Assembly: GCF_900104175.1 (NCBI RefSeq)
Contig: NZ_FNIX01000018.1
Location: forward strand, 1 to 64,000
Reading direction: 5' to 3'
DNA from: Lentzea jiangxiensis
GTDB taxonomy: Bacteria > Actinomycetota > Actinomycetes > Mycobacteriales > Pseudonocardiaceae
DNA: 64,000 bases
Positions 16,181 through 24,444 of the stretch are shown piece by piece (the stretch's first letter is position 1; every line of letters starts with the position of its first letter). Made by a program: the position numbers and the translations under genes. The notes below the pieces were generated by a model that had not been told where the DNA came from, did not search any database, and saw nothing but the letters and a program-made list of their open reading frames with translations.

Positions 16181-17415
16181 GGTCGTGGGCCGAGGCGGAG
16201 CGCGCGGAGGTCGGCAGGGCGCGGCTGCGGGTGAGCGTGCTGGTGGCGCTGGCGATCGCGCTGATGATCGCCTTCGTCGGCGGGATCGCCTACGTCGTCA
16301 TGGTGCACGCGCAGGAGACGCAGGTGTCGCGCGAGCTGCGCTACAACGCCCGGTACGGGGTGCCGGGCATCGCGCCGCGCTGCGCGTGGGTGTTCGTGCT
16401 GGAGGACGGGACGCTGCACGAGGGTGACCTGGAGGTGCCGCGCGGGTTCCCGTTGCGCGACGACATCGACGCGGTGCACGCGTCACGTGGCTCCATCGAA
16501 CGCGACGTCAAGGCGAACGGCACGGAGTACATGGTGCTCACGGCACCAGGCGCGGACGGCACGACGGTGCAGGCCGTGTTCGACCTGCGCTACCAGCTCC
16601 TCGACCGCGCGCACCTGCTGTTAGCGCTGGCGATCGCACTCGTGGCGGGCCTGCTGCTGGCCGCGCTGGTCGGCCTGACCATCAGCCGCCGCACGGTGGG
16701 ACCGTGGGCGGAGGCGCTCGCCCGGCAACGCCGGTTCGTCACCGACGCGAGCCACGAGCTGCGCACCCCGATCGCCCGCGCGCACCTGCGGGCCCAGGTG
16801 CTCGCCGCCGGGCTGCCCGCCGACCAGCGCACCGACCTCGACGCGCTGGCCAGGTCGATCCGCGGGCTCGCCGACGTGGTGGACGACCTGCTGGCGTCCG
16901 CGCAGCTGCAGGAGCGGCGCGACCGCGTCCCCGTCGACCTGACCGACGTCGCGGAGGCCGCGGTGGTCGGCGAGACCGAACGTGCCACCGAACGACGGAT
17001 CACCGTGTTGCTCGACCACCCCGGGCGGCCCGTGCTGGTCGGCGGGATCGAGACCGGGCTGCGCCGCGCCGCCGACGAGCTGCTGGCCAACGCCCTGCGC
17101 CACACCCCGGAAGGCGGCCGGATCTCGGTGAGCGTGCGGACCGTCGCCGGGCAGGCGGAGCTGGTGGTGGCGGACAACGGCGACGGGTTCCACCCGGCCG
17201 AGGCGGAGCGCCTGTTCGAGCGGTCCCACCGGGGACCCGGTGAGGGGCGGTTCGGGCTGGGCCTCGCGCTGGTGCGGGAGATCGTGACCGGGCACGGCGG
17301 GACCGTGGAGGCGGTGGGGCGGCCCGGTGCGGGAGCCCGGTTCACGCTGCGGCTGCCCCTGGCCGAAGCGGGCCTGCCGGTCGGCGGGGAACACATGACC
17401 GGCGCGTGCCCGTGA
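16177..17415 (+). CDS. Membrane sensor histidine kinase
   Basis: 412 residues from GTG 16177. It has two transmembrane segments (VSVLVALAIALMIAFVGGIAYVV and HLLLALAIALVAGLLLAALVGL) flanking an extracytoplasmic sensor of about 100 residues. The cytoplasmic part has the H box FVTDASHELRTPIARAHLRAQ, the N box DELLANALRHTPEGG, VADNGDGF and FGLGLALVREIV. Only a short linker, with no clear HAMP domain, precedes the H box. The stimulus is unknown. It phosphorylates the preceding regulator. Confidence 0.94.
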   Translation: MRSWAEAERAEVGRARLRVSVLVALAIALMIAFVGGIAYVVMVHAQETQVSRELRYNARYGVPGIAPRCAWVFVLEDGTLHEGDLEVPRGFPLRDDIDAVHASRGSIERDVKANGTEYMVLTAPGADGTTVQAVFDLRYQLLDRAHLLLALAIALVAGLLLAALVGLTISRRTVGPWAEALARQRRFVTDASHELRTPIARAHLRAQVLAAGLPADQRTDLDALARSIRGLADVVDDLLASAQLQERRDRVPVDLTDVAEAAVVGETERATERRITVLLDHPGRPVLVGGIETGLRRAADELLANALRHTPEGGRISVSVRTVAGQAELVVADNGDGFHPAEAERLFERSHRGPGEGRFGLGLALVREIVTGHGGTVEAVGRPGAGARFTLRLPLAEAGLPVGGEHMTGACP

Positions 17416-17434
17416 GCAGCGCGGCCGGCCCTCC

Positions 17435-18931
17435 TCACCACTCCCCGTCGACGGCCACCTCCGCGGCGACGCGCACGTCGGCGTCCAGCGGCCGGTCCGG
17501 GTCCACCGGTTCGATGGCCGCCACCAGCGCGTCCAGCAACGCGGCGCACCGGGGCGCGGTCGGCCGGCGCGCTCCCACGTGCACCGCCTGCCGCAGTCCC
17601 AGGGCGAGCGACCCGCACAGCATCCGCAGCAGCTCCGCGAGGTCGTAGGCGCGCAGGGCGGCCTGGGTGCCGAACGGCACGACGTCCTGGTTGTGCAGGT
17701 TCGTCGGCAGGCTCTGCGTGCTGGCGGGCAGCACACCGCGGCGGATCTCCGCGACGAACGCGGTCGTGGCGAGCTGGACTCCCTGCAGTCCGTGCTGCTG
17801 ACCGGGTCCGGCGGCGAGCATGGGCGGCAGGCCGGTGTTGCGGGCCGGGTCGACGAGCAGGTCGAGCTGGCGTTCGGCGAGGTTGCCCAGCGTCGCGGTG
17901 ACCATGGTCAGGACGTCGGCGGCGAAGGCGGCGGGCTGGCCGAAGAAGTTGCCGCCGTGCGCGACGAGGTCGTCGCCGGGGAAGAACAGCGGGTTGTCGC
18001 TGACACCGCCGAGATCGGCCGCCACCACGCCGTCGACGTAGCGCAGGGCGTCCTCGGCCGCGCCGAGCAGCTGAGGTGAGCAGCGCAGGCTGTACGGCTC
18101 CTGCAACGCCCGCAGGCCGCTCGGGGTGGTGCCGTCGAGCACCGCGCGCATCCAGGACGCCACCTCAGTCGCACCGGGGTGGCCGAACGCCGAGACCAGG
18201 CGCGGGTCCGCGAAACCGGGATCGGCTCCCAGCAGATCGGTCAGCAGGCACGTCAGCGACGCCAGCGCCCGGTGCGAGGCGCGCACCGACGACAGGGCGA
18301 GCGCCGCCGCGGCCGTCGTCACGGACGTGCCGTTCACCAGCGCGAGGGCGTCACGGCCGTCCAGCCGCAGGGCTTCCAGACCCGCCGAGGCCAACGCCTC
18401 CGCGGCGGGCAGGCGGGCACCGTCCAGGTAGGCGTACCCGCGGCCCCGCAGGGCCTGGGCGGCGTAGGCGAGCGGGATCAGGTCCCCGCTGGCGCCCACC
18501 GAGCCGTAGCGCGGGATCGCCGGGGCGAACGTCGTCGCGAACATCGCCGCCAGTCCCGAGACGACGTGCGGCGAGACCCCGGACAGGCCCTGCGCCAGCG
18601 ACCAGGTGCGCACCAGCAGCGCGGCCCTGGCGATGTCCGCCGGGAGGTCAGGGCCCTGGCCCGCGCCGAGGTGCGCCAGGGTGTTGTCGCTCTGGTCGGC
18701 CTCGGTGGCACGCCCCGCGAAGCCCACCAGCGCGCCGAAGCCGGTCTTGGCCCCGTACACCGGGCGTTCGTCGTCGGCGAGCACCGTGCGCAGGTAGGCG
18801 CGGCCGCGCTCGACGCGGTCCAGGACGTCGGAGCCGACGAGCACGGGCATCGGCGCCGACGCGCGGAGGAGGTGCGGAACGGTCAGGGGCGAACCCAGGT
18901 CCACGGACGTGTCTGCTGCGGTCGCGGTCAC
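17435..18931 (-). CDS. Aromatic amino acid ammonia-lyase (HAL/PAL/TAL family)
   Basis: 498 residues from GTG 18931. The MIO prosthetic group triad ASG is at 147-149 within GSVGASGDLIPLA. The catalytic Tyr is in YGAKTGFG (59-66), and LVNGTS and GGNFFGQP are present. These enzymes deaminate His, Phe or Tyr to the arylacrylate, or act as aminomutases. The selectivity pair reads H87-L88 in LAHLGAGQG, which resembles the His-Leu pair of tyrosine ammonia-lyases rather than HAL or PAL. That preference is an inference from alignment by eye. It diverges from the ligase/oxidase operon across a shared palindrome, which suggests it supplies a cinnamate-type precursor. Confidence 0.9.
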   Translation of the reverse strand: MTATAADTSVDLGSPLTVPHLLRASAPMPVLVGSDVLDRVERGRAYLRTVLADDERPVYGAKTGFGALVGFAGRATEADQSDNTLAHLGAGQGPDLPADIARAALLVRTWSLAQGLSGVSPHVVSGLAAMFATTFAPAIPRYGSVGASGDLIPLAYAAQALRGRGYAYLDGARLPAAEALASAGLEALRLDGRDALALVNGTSVTTAAAALALSSVRASHRALASLTCLLTDLLGADPGFADPRLVSAFGHPGATEVASWMRAVLDGTTPSGLRALQEPYSLRCSPQLLGAAEDALRYVDGVVAADLGGVSDNPLFFPGDDLVAHGGNFFGQPAAFAADVLTMVTATLGNLAERQLDLLVDPARNTGLPPMLAAGPGQQHGLQGVQLATTAFVAEIRRGVLPASTQSLPTNLHNQDVVPFGTQAALRAYDLAELLRMLCGSLALGLRQAVHVGARRPTAPRCAALLDALVAAIEPVDPDRPLDADVRVAAEVAVDGEW

Positions 18932-18950
18932 CGCACGGACGGTAGGCAGC

Positions 18951-18974
18951 CGATCTCAGAGAGTTCTGAGATCG
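18951..18974. promoter_or_regulatory. Perfect 10-bp palindrome in the divergent promoter of the lyase and ligase operons
   Basis: CGATCTCAGA (18951-18960), GAGT, TCTGAGATCG (18965-18974). It lies in the 63-base gap between the lyase start (18931) and the flavoprotein remnant (18995). Its size and symmetry fit a dimeric TetR/MarR-type repressor controlling both directions. No matching regulator gene is adjacent. I did not see a second copy in the window. Confidence 0.65.
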
Positions 18975-18994
18975 CGTGGGTAGCTTCCCCGTCC

Positions 18995-19165
18995 ATGGCC
19001 CACGAGTACCTGATCATCGGCGCCGGACCGGCCGGTTTGCCGCTCGCCGCGCTGCCGGCGCGGGGCGGTCGCGACCACGCCGTCCTCGAGAAGCACCGGG
19101 ACCTGCCCGAGGCGCACCAGCAGCCGCTGGTCGCGTTCGTGGAGGAATGCCTTGCCGGCGCGTGA
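18995..19165 (+). pseudogene. Remnant of a FOXRED2-like FAD protein (N-terminal 56 residues)
   Basis: ATG 18995 opens HEYLIIGAGPAGLPLAAL and then DHAVLEKHRDLPEA, an FAD-binding GxGxxG start closely resembling the flavoprotein encoded at 20597 (CLVIGAGPAGLQASYLL, LVLEAGQ). It stops after 56 residues and overlaps the ligase start. Everything beyond the dinucleotide-binding loop is missing. It is either a decayed duplicate or a small leader ORF. Its end provides the ribosome site used by the ligase. Confidence 0.6.
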
Positions 19166-20585
19166 CGCCGAGCCGTTCCCGCGCGCGGTGCTCGACGTGC
19201 TCACCGCCGCCGCGGACCGGCCGGTGTTCGAGCACGGCACCCGCGTGGTGACCGGCGCGGAGATGCTCGACCTCGTCGCGCGGATCGCGTCCGGGTTGCG
19301 CGGCAACGGGATCGGGCCCGGTGACGGGCTCGCGCTGCTGCTCGGGGTCGACGCCGGGGCGTTCGCGACGATCCTCGCCGGACACGTCGTGGGCGCTCGG
19401 GTGGTGGGGGTGCGCCCGGGACTGACGGACGCCCAGGTGCGGCACCTGCTCGGGCTCGACATCGCGGCCGTGGTGACCGACGCCGGTGGAGCAGCGCGGG
19501 CGGTCGCGGCGGGGACACCCGTGCGGCTCACCGTCACCGACCTGCTCGCCCACTCCCCCGAACCCCTGCGTTGCCGCGGGAAGCTCGGCGACGTCGCCCG
19601 CCTCATCCACACCAGCGGCAGCACGGGCGCCCCCAAAGCCTGCGCGCAGACCTACGCCGCCATGACCGGTGCCTGGACCGCGCGGCCCGAGTCCTGGCCC
19701 CCTGCGATCCGGGACCTGGCGACGAGGCTCGACCGCTACCTGGTGTTCGGGTCGCTGTCGAGCCAGGTCATGTTCGAGTACGCGATCCTCACCCTCACCG
19801 CGGGCGGCACGATCGTCGTCGCCGACCACCCCGCCGACGCGATCACCGAGCTCAGGGCCACCGCACGCGTGATCACCGCGCCGGGCCTGGCGAAGCTCGT
19901 CGCCGCCCAGAAGCGCGAGCCCGCCGACCTCTCCACGCTGAAGGCCCTGCTGGTCTCCGGCTCTCCCCTGACGCCGGACCGCCACCGCGAGGCGCTGGAC
20001 GTGCTGGGACCGGTGCTGTTCCACGGCTACGGCCAGACCGAGACCGGCATGATCTCGATGGCCACGCCGGACGATCCTCCCGGCACCGTGGGGAAGCCGC
20101 CCGTCGACGTCGAGGTCCGCGACGGCGAGCTGTACGTCCGCACCCCCGGCCAGGCGAGCGGGTACTGGGCCGACGCCGGGGAGTCGGCCGAGGTGTTCGT
20201 GGACGGCTGGGTCCGCACGCGCGACCTCGGCCGGATCGACGACGACGGCTACCTGCGGCTGACCGGCCGGGCCCGCGACGTCGTGATCGTCAACGCGAAC
20301 CTGCACCACGTCGGCCCGATCGAGCAGGTGCTCGCCGAGCACCCGGACGTCGCCGAGGTCTACGTCGTCGCGGTGCCCGACGACGAGACCGGCGAGGCCG
20401 TGCACGCCTTCGTGGTGCCGAAGGCCGATCGGGTTCCCGAGCTCGGGGAACTGCGCGAGCTCGTCACCGCCCGGCTCGGCGCGGCCTGCGCCCCCAGCCG
20501 TCTCACCGCGATCAGCGAACCGCCCGTCGCCCCCAGCGGCAAACCCGACAAACGTCAGCTGGCCGAGTCGGCCACCACCGCGTGA
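19152..20585 (+). CDS. Acyl-adenylating enzyme (ANL superfamily, acyl/aryl-CoA ligase-like)
   Basis: 477 residues from TTG 19152, with GGAGG six bases upstream. The ANL motifs are in order: LIHTSGSTGAPKA (A3, near residues 154-166), GYGQTETGMIS (A5), RTRDLGRIDDDGYLRLTGRARDVVI (A7-A8) and the C-terminal catalytic Lys in PSGKPDKRQLAES. It should activate a carboxylic acid as the acyl-AMP and pass it to CoA or another acceptor. Neighbouring lyase and oxidases make an arylacrylate a plausible substrate (inference). It is the first intact gene of the operon, 11 bases before the flavoprotein. Confidence 0.92.
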   Translation: MPARDAEPFPRAVLDVLTAAADRPVFEHGTRVVTGAEMLDLVARIASGLRGNGIGPGDGLALLLGVDAGAFATILAGHVVGARVVGVRPGLTDAQVRHLLGLDIAAVVTDAGGAARAVAAGTPVRLTVTDLLAHSPEPLRCRGKLGDVARLIHTSGSTGAPKACAQTYAAMTGAWTARPESWPPAIRDLATRLDRYLVFGSLSSQVMFEYAILTLTAGGTIVVADHPADAITELRATARVITAPGLAKLVAAQKREPADLSTLKALLVSGSPLTPDRHREALDVLGPVLFHGYGQTETGMISMATPDDPPGTVGKPPVDVEVRDGELYVRTPGQASGYWADAGESAEVFVDGWVRTRDLGRIDDDGYLRLTGRARDVVIVNANLHHVGPIEQVLAEHPDVAEVYVVAVPDDETGEAVHAFVVPKADRVPELGELRELVTARLGAACAPSRLTAISEPPVAPSGKPDKRQLAESATTA

Positions 20586-20596
20586 AGGAGAACCCC

Positions 20597-22147
20597 GTGT
20601 CCAGCGAGGTAACGACCGAGTGTCTCGTCATCGGCGCCGGGCCGGCGGGCCTGCAGGCGTCCTACCTGCTCAAGCAGTCCGGGCGCGAGCACCTGGTGCT
20701 GGAGGCCGGCCAGGCCGCGGGGACGTTCTTCACCCGCTTCCCCCGGCACCGCCAGCTGATCTCCATCAACAAGGTCCACACGGGCTGGGACGACCCGGAG
20801 CTCAACCTGCGGGTCGACTGGAACTCGCTGCTGTCCGACGACCCCGAGCTGCTGTTCACCGGCTACACGCCGCGCTACTTCCCGGACGCGGACGACATGG
20901 TCCGCTACCTCGGCGACTTCGCCGTCAAGAACGACCTCCCGGTCCGCTACGACACCAGGGTCGTGTCGGTGACGCGGCCGGACGACTTCGTGGTGCGTGA
21001 CCAGCACGGTGGCACCTACCGGGCGAAGCGCGTCATCGTCGCGACCGGTGTCTCCCAGCCGTACGTCCCGGACATCGACGGCGTCGAGCACGCCGAGCAC
21101 TACTACGACGTGTCCGTCGACCCGCAGGACTTCACGGACAAGCGGGTGCTGATCATCGGCCGTGGCAACTCGGCCTTCGAGACCGCCGACGCGCTGATGG
21201 AGACCACGTCGGTCATCCACGTCGCCGGGCCGGGGTCGCTGAAGCTCGCGTGGCAGACGCACTTCGTCGGCCACCTGCGGGCCGTGAACAACAACTTCCT
21301 CGACACCTACCAGCTCAAGTCGCAGAACGCGTTGCTGGACGGGCACATCACGGCCATCCGCCGCGACGGCGACGGCTACCTCGTGAAGGTCAGCTTCCAG
21401 CGCGTGAACGAGGTGGTCAAGGAGATCCGCTACGACCGGGTGGTCCTCGCGACCGGGTTCCGGTTCGACGCCTCGATCTTCGCGCCGGAGTGCCGCCCGC
21501 GGCTCACGATCAAGTCGCGGTTCCCCGACCAGACGGCGGCCTGGGAGTCGGTGAACGTCCCCGACCTGTTCTTCGCGGGCACGATCACGCAGATGCGCGA
21601 CTTCAAGAAGTCGACCAGCGGGTTCATCCACGGCTTCCGCTACGGCGTGCGCGCACTGCACCGCATCACCGAGCAGCGCTACCACGGCGTGGACTGGCCC
21701 AGCCGGTCGCTTCCGGCCGGCGCCGAGGCCGTCGCCGAGGCGATCATCGCGCGGGTCAACCGGACCTCCGCGCTGTGGCAGATGTTCGGGTTCCTCGCCG
21801 ACGTGGTGCTGACCGGACGCGACGGCACGGTGCGCTACCTGGAGGAGGTGCCCGTCGCGCACCTGCACGAGGCGGTGGCGCGCGGCGAGTTCGGCGACGT
21901 CGAGTCGTACGTGACGGTCACCCTGGAGTACGGGGCCGACCACGACAAGGTCAACCCGTTCGACATCACCGCCGGCCGCAACTCGCAGTACGACACCAGC
22001 GGGCTCGACGGCCGCTACCTGCACCCGGTCGTGCGGCGGTTCCGCTCCGGCGAGCTCGTCGACGAGCACCACGTCACCGAGAACCTCGAGAACGAGTGGG
22101 ACAGCGAGACCGTCCACAAGGCACCGTTGCGGGAGTACCTCCGGTGA
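20597..22147 (+). CDS. FOXRED2-like FAD/NAD(P)-dependent flavoprotein
   Basis: 516 residues from GTG 20597 (AAGGAG seven bases upstream). It has an FAD-binding GxGxxG at the N-terminus (VIGAGPAGLQASYLL), the FOXRED2-type block FPRHRQLISINKVHTG and LRVDWNSLL, YFPDADDMVRYLGDFA, an NADP-binding second Rossmann loop (VLIIGRGNSAFETADAL) and RVVLATGFRFD. Such proteins resemble class B flavin monooxygenases and probably oxidise nitrogen, sulfur or carbonyl groups. The bacterial substrate is unknown. It overlaps the next start as GTGA, so translation is coupled. Confidence 0.9.
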   Translation: MSSEVTTECLVIGAGPAGLQASYLLKQSGREHLVLEAGQAAGTFFTRFPRHRQLISINKVHTGWDDPELNLRVDWNSLLSDDPELLFTGYTPRYFPDADDMVRYLGDFAVKNDLPVRYDTRVVSVTRPDDFVVRDQHGGTYRAKRVIVATGVSQPYVPDIDGVEHAEHYYDVSVDPQDFTDKRVLIIGRGNSAFETADALMETTSVIHVAGPGSLKLAWQTHFVGHLRAVNNNFLDTYQLKSQNALLDGHITAIRRDGDGYLVKVSFQRVNEVVKEIRYDRVVLATGFRFDASIFAPECRPRLTIKSRFPDQTAAWESVNVPDLFFAGTITQMRDFKKSTSGFIHGFRYGVRALHRITEQRYHGVDWPSRSLPAGAEAVAEAIIARVNRTSALWQMFGFLADVVLTGRDGTVRYLEEVPVAHLHEAVARGEFGDVESYVTVTLEYGADHDKVNPFDITAGRNSQYDTSGLDGRYLHPVVRRFRSGELVDEHHVTENLENEWDSETVHKAPLREYLR

Positions 22148-23139
22148 ACCCCGTGCTCGCGGAACTGCACGACAAGGCACGCGCGGTGCTCGACCCCGTC
22201 CACTACGACTTCTTCGCGGGCGGGGTCGGGGACGAGGTCGTGCTCGCGGAGAACGAGGCGGCGTTCCGGCGCCGCGCCCTGCTGCCGAGGGTGTTGCGGG
22301 GGATCGAGGTCCGGCAGGACTTCCCGGTGCTGATCTCGCCGACCGCGTTCCACAAGCTCGCCCACCCCGACGGCGAGCTGGCGACGGCACGGGCGGCGGG
22401 AACGACGACGCTGGTGTCGAGCATGGCCTCGACCGTGCCGATCGCCGAGGTCGTGGCGGCCGCGAGCGGACCCGTGTGGTTCCAGCTCTACGTCCAGCCG
22501 GACCCGGCCGTCACGGAGGCGTTGGTGCGCCGGGCGGAACGAGCGGGCTGCGCGGCGCTCGTGGTGACCGCCGACTCCCCCGTCTTCGGGCGGCACCGGC
22601 GCGACCTCGCGCACGGCTTCCACGACCTGCCGGCCGGGCTGGCGGCGGAGAACATGCGGGACCTGACCGGCCCCGGGCTGCGGACCATCGAGATGTCGCC
22701 GGCCGTGTCGTGGGGGCACCTCGACCGGCTGCGGGAGATGACCGCGCTCCCGTTGTGGGTGAAGGGGATCCTGCACCCGGCGGACGCGGTGCTGGCCGTG
22801 GAGCACGGTGTGGCGGGCATCGTCGTGTCCAACCACGGCGGACGTCAGCTCGACCTCGTCCCGGCGGCGCTCGACGCGTTGCCGGCGGTGGCCGACGCCG
22901 TGGCGGGGCGGGTGCCGGTCGTGCTCGACGGCGGTGTCCGCGGTGGAGGCGACATCGCGGTGGCACTGGCGCTGGGGGCTTCGGCCGTCGGCATCGGCAG
23001 GCCGGTGCTGTGGGGGCTGGCCGCGGACGGCGAGCAGGGCGTGCGGCGGGTGCTCGACGTGCTGCACGACGAGTTCCTGCACGTCCTGACGCTGTGCGGG
23101 GGCGAGCTGAGCAGGGACGTGGTGGTGGCCCGGTGCTGA
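22144..23139 (+). CDS. FMN-dependent alpha-hydroxy-acid oxidase/dehydrogenase
   Basis: 331 residues from GTG 22144. Family marks include VLDPVHYDFFAGGVGDEV, VSSMASTVPI, WFQLYVQPD, VTADSPVFGRHRRD, LWVKGI and the catalytic SNHGGRQLD, then VLDGGVRGGGDIAVALALGASAVGIGRPVLWG, the phosphate-binding end. It oxidises an L-2-hydroxy acid to the keto acid using FMN; lactate, mandelate and glycolate oxidases belong here. Its place between a flavoprotein and a P450 suggests a hydroxy-acid intermediate in a tailoring pathway. Confidence 0.92.
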   Translation: MNPVLAELHDKARAVLDPVHYDFFAGGVGDEVVLAENEAAFRRRALLPRVLRGIEVRQDFPVLISPTAFHKLAHPDGELATARAAGTTTLVSSMASTVPIAEVVAAASGPVWFQLYVQPDPAVTEALVRRAERAGCAALVVTADSPVFGRHRRDLAHGFHDLPAGLAAENMRDLTGPGLRTIEMSPAVSWGHLDRLREMTALPLWVKGILHPADAVLAVEHGVAGIVVSNHGGRQLDLVPAALDALPAVADAVAGRVPVVLDGGVRGGGDIAVALALGASAVGIGRPVLWGLAADGEQGVRRVLDVLHDEFLHVLTLCGGELSRDVVVARC

Positions 23140-24428
23140 GCTGGTTGCCCGCACGCGTGGTCGCGTTGCGCGCCAAGGTGTTCGAGAAGGTCAACGGCGA
23201 CAACGCGATCACGTTCCCGAACGAGGTCATCGGCCCGGACCGCTTCCAGGAGCTCTACAGCCACCCCGCCGCCAACGGCCGCAGCAAGGGCGCCGGGTTG
23301 TCGGACCTGTTCTGGTACTGGCTCTCCCCCGGCCCCGAGGTGCACCAGGAGCACCTGGAGGCCGGGCCGCGCTACGACGACGTGGCCCGCGCCACCCGCA
23401 CCTTCCTGTCCGGATCCACCGAGGAGCTTTCCGCCGCCGCCACGAGGTGCACGGCGAAGGTGCTCGACGAGGTGCTCACCGGCCGCGTCACCGAGGTGCG
23501 GCTGCGCGACCTGATGATGCCCGTGTGGGCCGAGTACTTCTACGAGATGGTGTTCGGCGAACCGTGCCCGCGGTACGCGCGTGACCTCATCGTCGACCAC
23601 GCCGACGACGTCGTGAGCGCGTTGAAGTGCACCGGCCTGCGCCACCCCGCCCGCCGGGCGCGGCTGACCCGCTACCTGCGCGTGCGGCTCGCGGACGTCC
23701 GCCACCCGTTGCCGCGGACGTTGTCCGAGACCGAGCAGGTGCACTACCTGCAGGGCACGTACTTCAACACGGCTGTCGTGCAGATGTCCGAGGCGATGGC
23801 GCACCTGCTGCTCGCGCTCGCCCAGCACCCCGAGGTGGCGCGGCGGATCGACGACGACCGCTACTGCGCCCACGTGCTCGACGAGACGTTCCGCCTCTAC
23901 CCGTTGTTCGGCATCGCGCACCGCATCACGACCGCGGACATCGCGCTGGACGACGAGACCTCGTTCCCGGCCGGGTCGGTGCTGTGCTTCAGCTACCCCG
24001 CCTACCACGCGACCGGCTACGCGAACCCCGACGTGTTCGACCCCGGCCGCTGGGAGAGCACCGCGGCCCGGCACGAGCACCACATCCCGTTCGGCGTCGC
24101 CGCCAACCGCCCCTGCCCGGCCTGGCGGCTCGCCCCCCTCGCGATGCGCACGTCCGCCCGGGAGGTGTTGCGGCGCGTGACGCTGCATTCCTCCGTGTCG
24201 CACACCAGGTCGTTGCCCAGCCGCGGCCCGTGCCTGCTCGTCCGCGAAGGCCCGGTGCCCCGGAGACGTCTGGCCTTCCTGCGCGTGCGCGACCGCTGGG
24301 AGGACGTCTGGCGCAGCGTCGTCCAGCTCGTGCTCGGTACCGCGATGGTGCTGCACGCCCACCACCTCCGGCCCGCGGGCCGCTACTTCGACACGCACGA
24401 CACGCAGGGTTGCCCGGTCCGGCACTGA
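23133..24428 (+). CDS. Cytochrome P450-like protein with C-terminal tail
   Basis: 431 residues from GTG 23133, overlapping the previous gene by seven bases. It shows the K-helix ExxR as DETFRLYPLFGIAHR, FDPGRWES, and a heme loop FGVAANRPCPAWRLAPLAM. The loop departs from the textbook FGxGxRxCxG: it lacks the glycines and has one extra residue before the Cys. The I-helix lacks an obvious AGxxT and reads YFNTAVVQMSEAMAHLL. About 85 residues follow the heme segment and end in a hydrophobic stretch (SVVQLVLGTAMVLH) and HDTQGC. It is likely a divergent P450 acting on the cluster product. Confidence 0.82.
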   Translation: MLSWLPARVVALRAKVFEKVNGDNAITFPNEVIGPDRFQELYSHPAANGRSKGAGLSDLFWYWLSPGPEVHQEHLEAGPRYDDVARATRTFLSGSTEELSAAATRCTAKVLDEVLTGRVTEVRLRDLMMPVWAEYFYEMVFGEPCPRYARDLIVDHADDVVSALKCTGLRHPARRARLTRYLRVRLADVRHPLPRTLSETEQVHYLQGTYFNTAVVQMSEAMAHLLLALAQHPEVARRIDDDRYCAHVLDETFRLYPLFGIAHRITTADIALDDETSFPAGSVLCFSYPAYHATGYANPDVFDPGRWESTAARHEHHIPFGVAANRPCPAWRLAPLAMRTSAREVLRRVTLHSSVSHTRSLPSRGPCLLVREGPVPRRRLAFLRVRDRWEDVWRSVVQLVLGTAMVLHAHHLRPAGRYFDTHDTQGCPVRH

Positions 24429-24444
24429 TCCCAGGAGATGCCCG

